NCBI GenBank assembly: GCA_028823075.1
Contig: JAPKCE010000124.1
Span: 1 to 6,133, forward strand
Reading direction: 5' to 3'
DNA length: 6,133 nucleotides
Origin: Myxococcota bacterium
Lineage (GTDB): Bacteria > Myxococcota > UBA4151
The translations under genes and the position numbers were made by a program. Under the pieces are notes generated by a model. That model searched no databases. It was not told where the DNA came from and worked only from the letters and a program-made list of their open reading frames with translations. Below, piece by piece: positions 5,565 through 6,133 of the stretch (within the stretch, counting starts at the first letter, position 1; the number at the start of each line of letters is the position of its first letter).

Positions 5565-6133
5565 TTGCCTTACTTTCGCTTTCTTCTCAGCTACCTCGTG
5601 CTCGGTTTGGGGGCGATTCCGGTCGTTGTTGTGTTGGCTCTGTTTTTACCTTTTCGCACGCGGCGTATCCGTCTGACCTTAGCGATGTCGCGCTATCTGG
5701 CACGCGCTTCGATGTTCTGCATCGGCGTTCGCCCGCTGTTCGTCGGCGCGCAACCGAGCTCGCTGGCACCGGCTATCTATTTGGCCAATCACAGCTCGAC
5801 GATGGATGTGTTCTTGTTCGCTATCTCGGCGCCGGTTGGTAGCTCGGTTTTGATTAAGAAAGAGATGATCTTCGTACCAATTATTGGTCAAATCGCCTGG
5901 CTTTCTGGCTGTTTACGCATTGACCGGAAAAATCCAAGTCGCGCCAAGGAGAGCTTGAGAAAGGGTGCTGAGATGCTTAAGGCTGAAGGCTTGAGCGTGT
6001 TTGTGATGCCCGAAGGCACGCGCAGTCGAGAGGGTTCGTTGCAGCCTTTTAAAAAAGGTTTTGTGCATCTCGCCATCGCCACCGGGTTGCCGATTGTCCC
6101 TCTGGTCTTTCATAATGCCGCCAAACTTTGGCC
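5565..6133 (+). CDS. plsC: 1-acyl-sn-glycerol-3-phosphate acyltransferase (PlsC family), 3'-truncated
   Basis: Membrane-bound acyltransferase expected to transfer an acyl group to the sn-2 position of lysophosphatidic acid, giving phosphatidic acid for phospholipid synthesis. 189 whole codons are in the window. From the TTG start, residues 4-30 form an N-terminal membrane segment (FRFLLSYLVLGLGAIPVVVV). The catalytic NHSSTMD (75-81) is the HX4D motif with His76 and Asp81. Block II appears as FVPIIGQIAWLSGCLRIDR, block III as PEGTRSREG with Glu150-Gly-Thr-Arg binding the phosphate, and block IV as TGLPIVPLVF. All four blocks are intact, so the enzyme is probably active; roughly the last 50 residues lie beyond the edge. 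Alternative start: ATG 5532 (11 more residues, MLHAEQGDQRA). Its 5' end is 138 bp from the divergent SCP2 gene. Other PlsC-fold acyltransferases, for example lysophospholipid or ornithine-lipid types, cannot be excluded. Confidence 0.9.
   Translation, partial: MPYFRFLLSYLVLGLGAIPVVVVLALFLPFRTRRIRLTLAMSRYLARASMFCIGVRPLFVGAQPSSLAPAIYLANHSSTMDVFLFAISAPVGSSVLIKKEMIFVPIIGQIAWLSGCLRIDRKNPSRAKESLRKGAEMLKAEGLSVFVMPEGTRSREGSLQPFKKGFVHLAIATGLPIVPLVFHNAAKLW

Noticed and set aside
5362..5676. Plus-strand frame overlapping the start of the acyltransferase gene
   Set aside because: The product is Cys/Ser/Phe-rich without motifs, and the PlsC frame, with all its catalytic blocks, runs through 5565-6133 in another phase.
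5888..6113. Minus-strand small frames opposite the acyltransferase
   Set aside because: They lie antisense to the conserved EGTR and IDR blocks, have no ribosome site that I can see, and match no family.

Overview
This window looks like ordinary chromosomal DNA from a moderately GC-rich Gram-negative bacterium. The best guess is a member of the Myxococcota/Bradymonadota (former Deltaproteobacteria). The clues are a lipoprotein with a long Asp/Pro/Ala/Gly-rich linker after its lipobox, and a large class III cyclase-like/STAND ATPase/TPR protein whose cyclase domain resembles forms I recall from that group. No taxonomic marker gene is present, so this is inference. I see no mobile element, CRISPR array, tRNA or rRNA.

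Layout. Bases 1-1166 (+) hold the 3' part of a CPA1-type cation:proton antiporter; its start lies upstream of the window. It converges on three minus-strand genes, with 44 bp between the facing stop codons. In order of transcription the three are: a small SCP2 sterol/lipid-binding-domain protein (5426 down to 5118); a 971-residue cyclase-homology/STAND NTPase/TPR regulator (4931 down to 2016); and a secreted DUF3105 lipoprotein (1984 down to 1211). The regulator and the lipoprotein are 31 bp apart and are probably co-transcribed. A 186-bp gap separates the SCP2 gene from the regulator and contains an imperfect hairpin. Divergent from the SCP2 gene, a PlsC-type 1-acylglycerol-3-phosphate acyltransferase begins near 5565 (+) and runs off the right edge.

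Function. Two themes can be read. One is lipid metabolism: a lipid-binding SCP2 domain divergent from a phospholipid-synthesis acyltransferase. The other is signalling at the envelope: a STAND-type ATPase with a cyclase-like sensor domain next to an outer-surface or periplasmic lipoprotein.

The most notable point is that the cyclase domain keeps both metal-binding aspartates. It has nevertheless replaced all four other residues normally needed for purine selection and catalysis (Lys to Arg, Asp to Ser, Asn to His, Arg to Ala). It is therefore probably a nucleotide-sensing or structural pseudocyclase rather than an enzyme. No gene-free stretch exceeds 300 bases.
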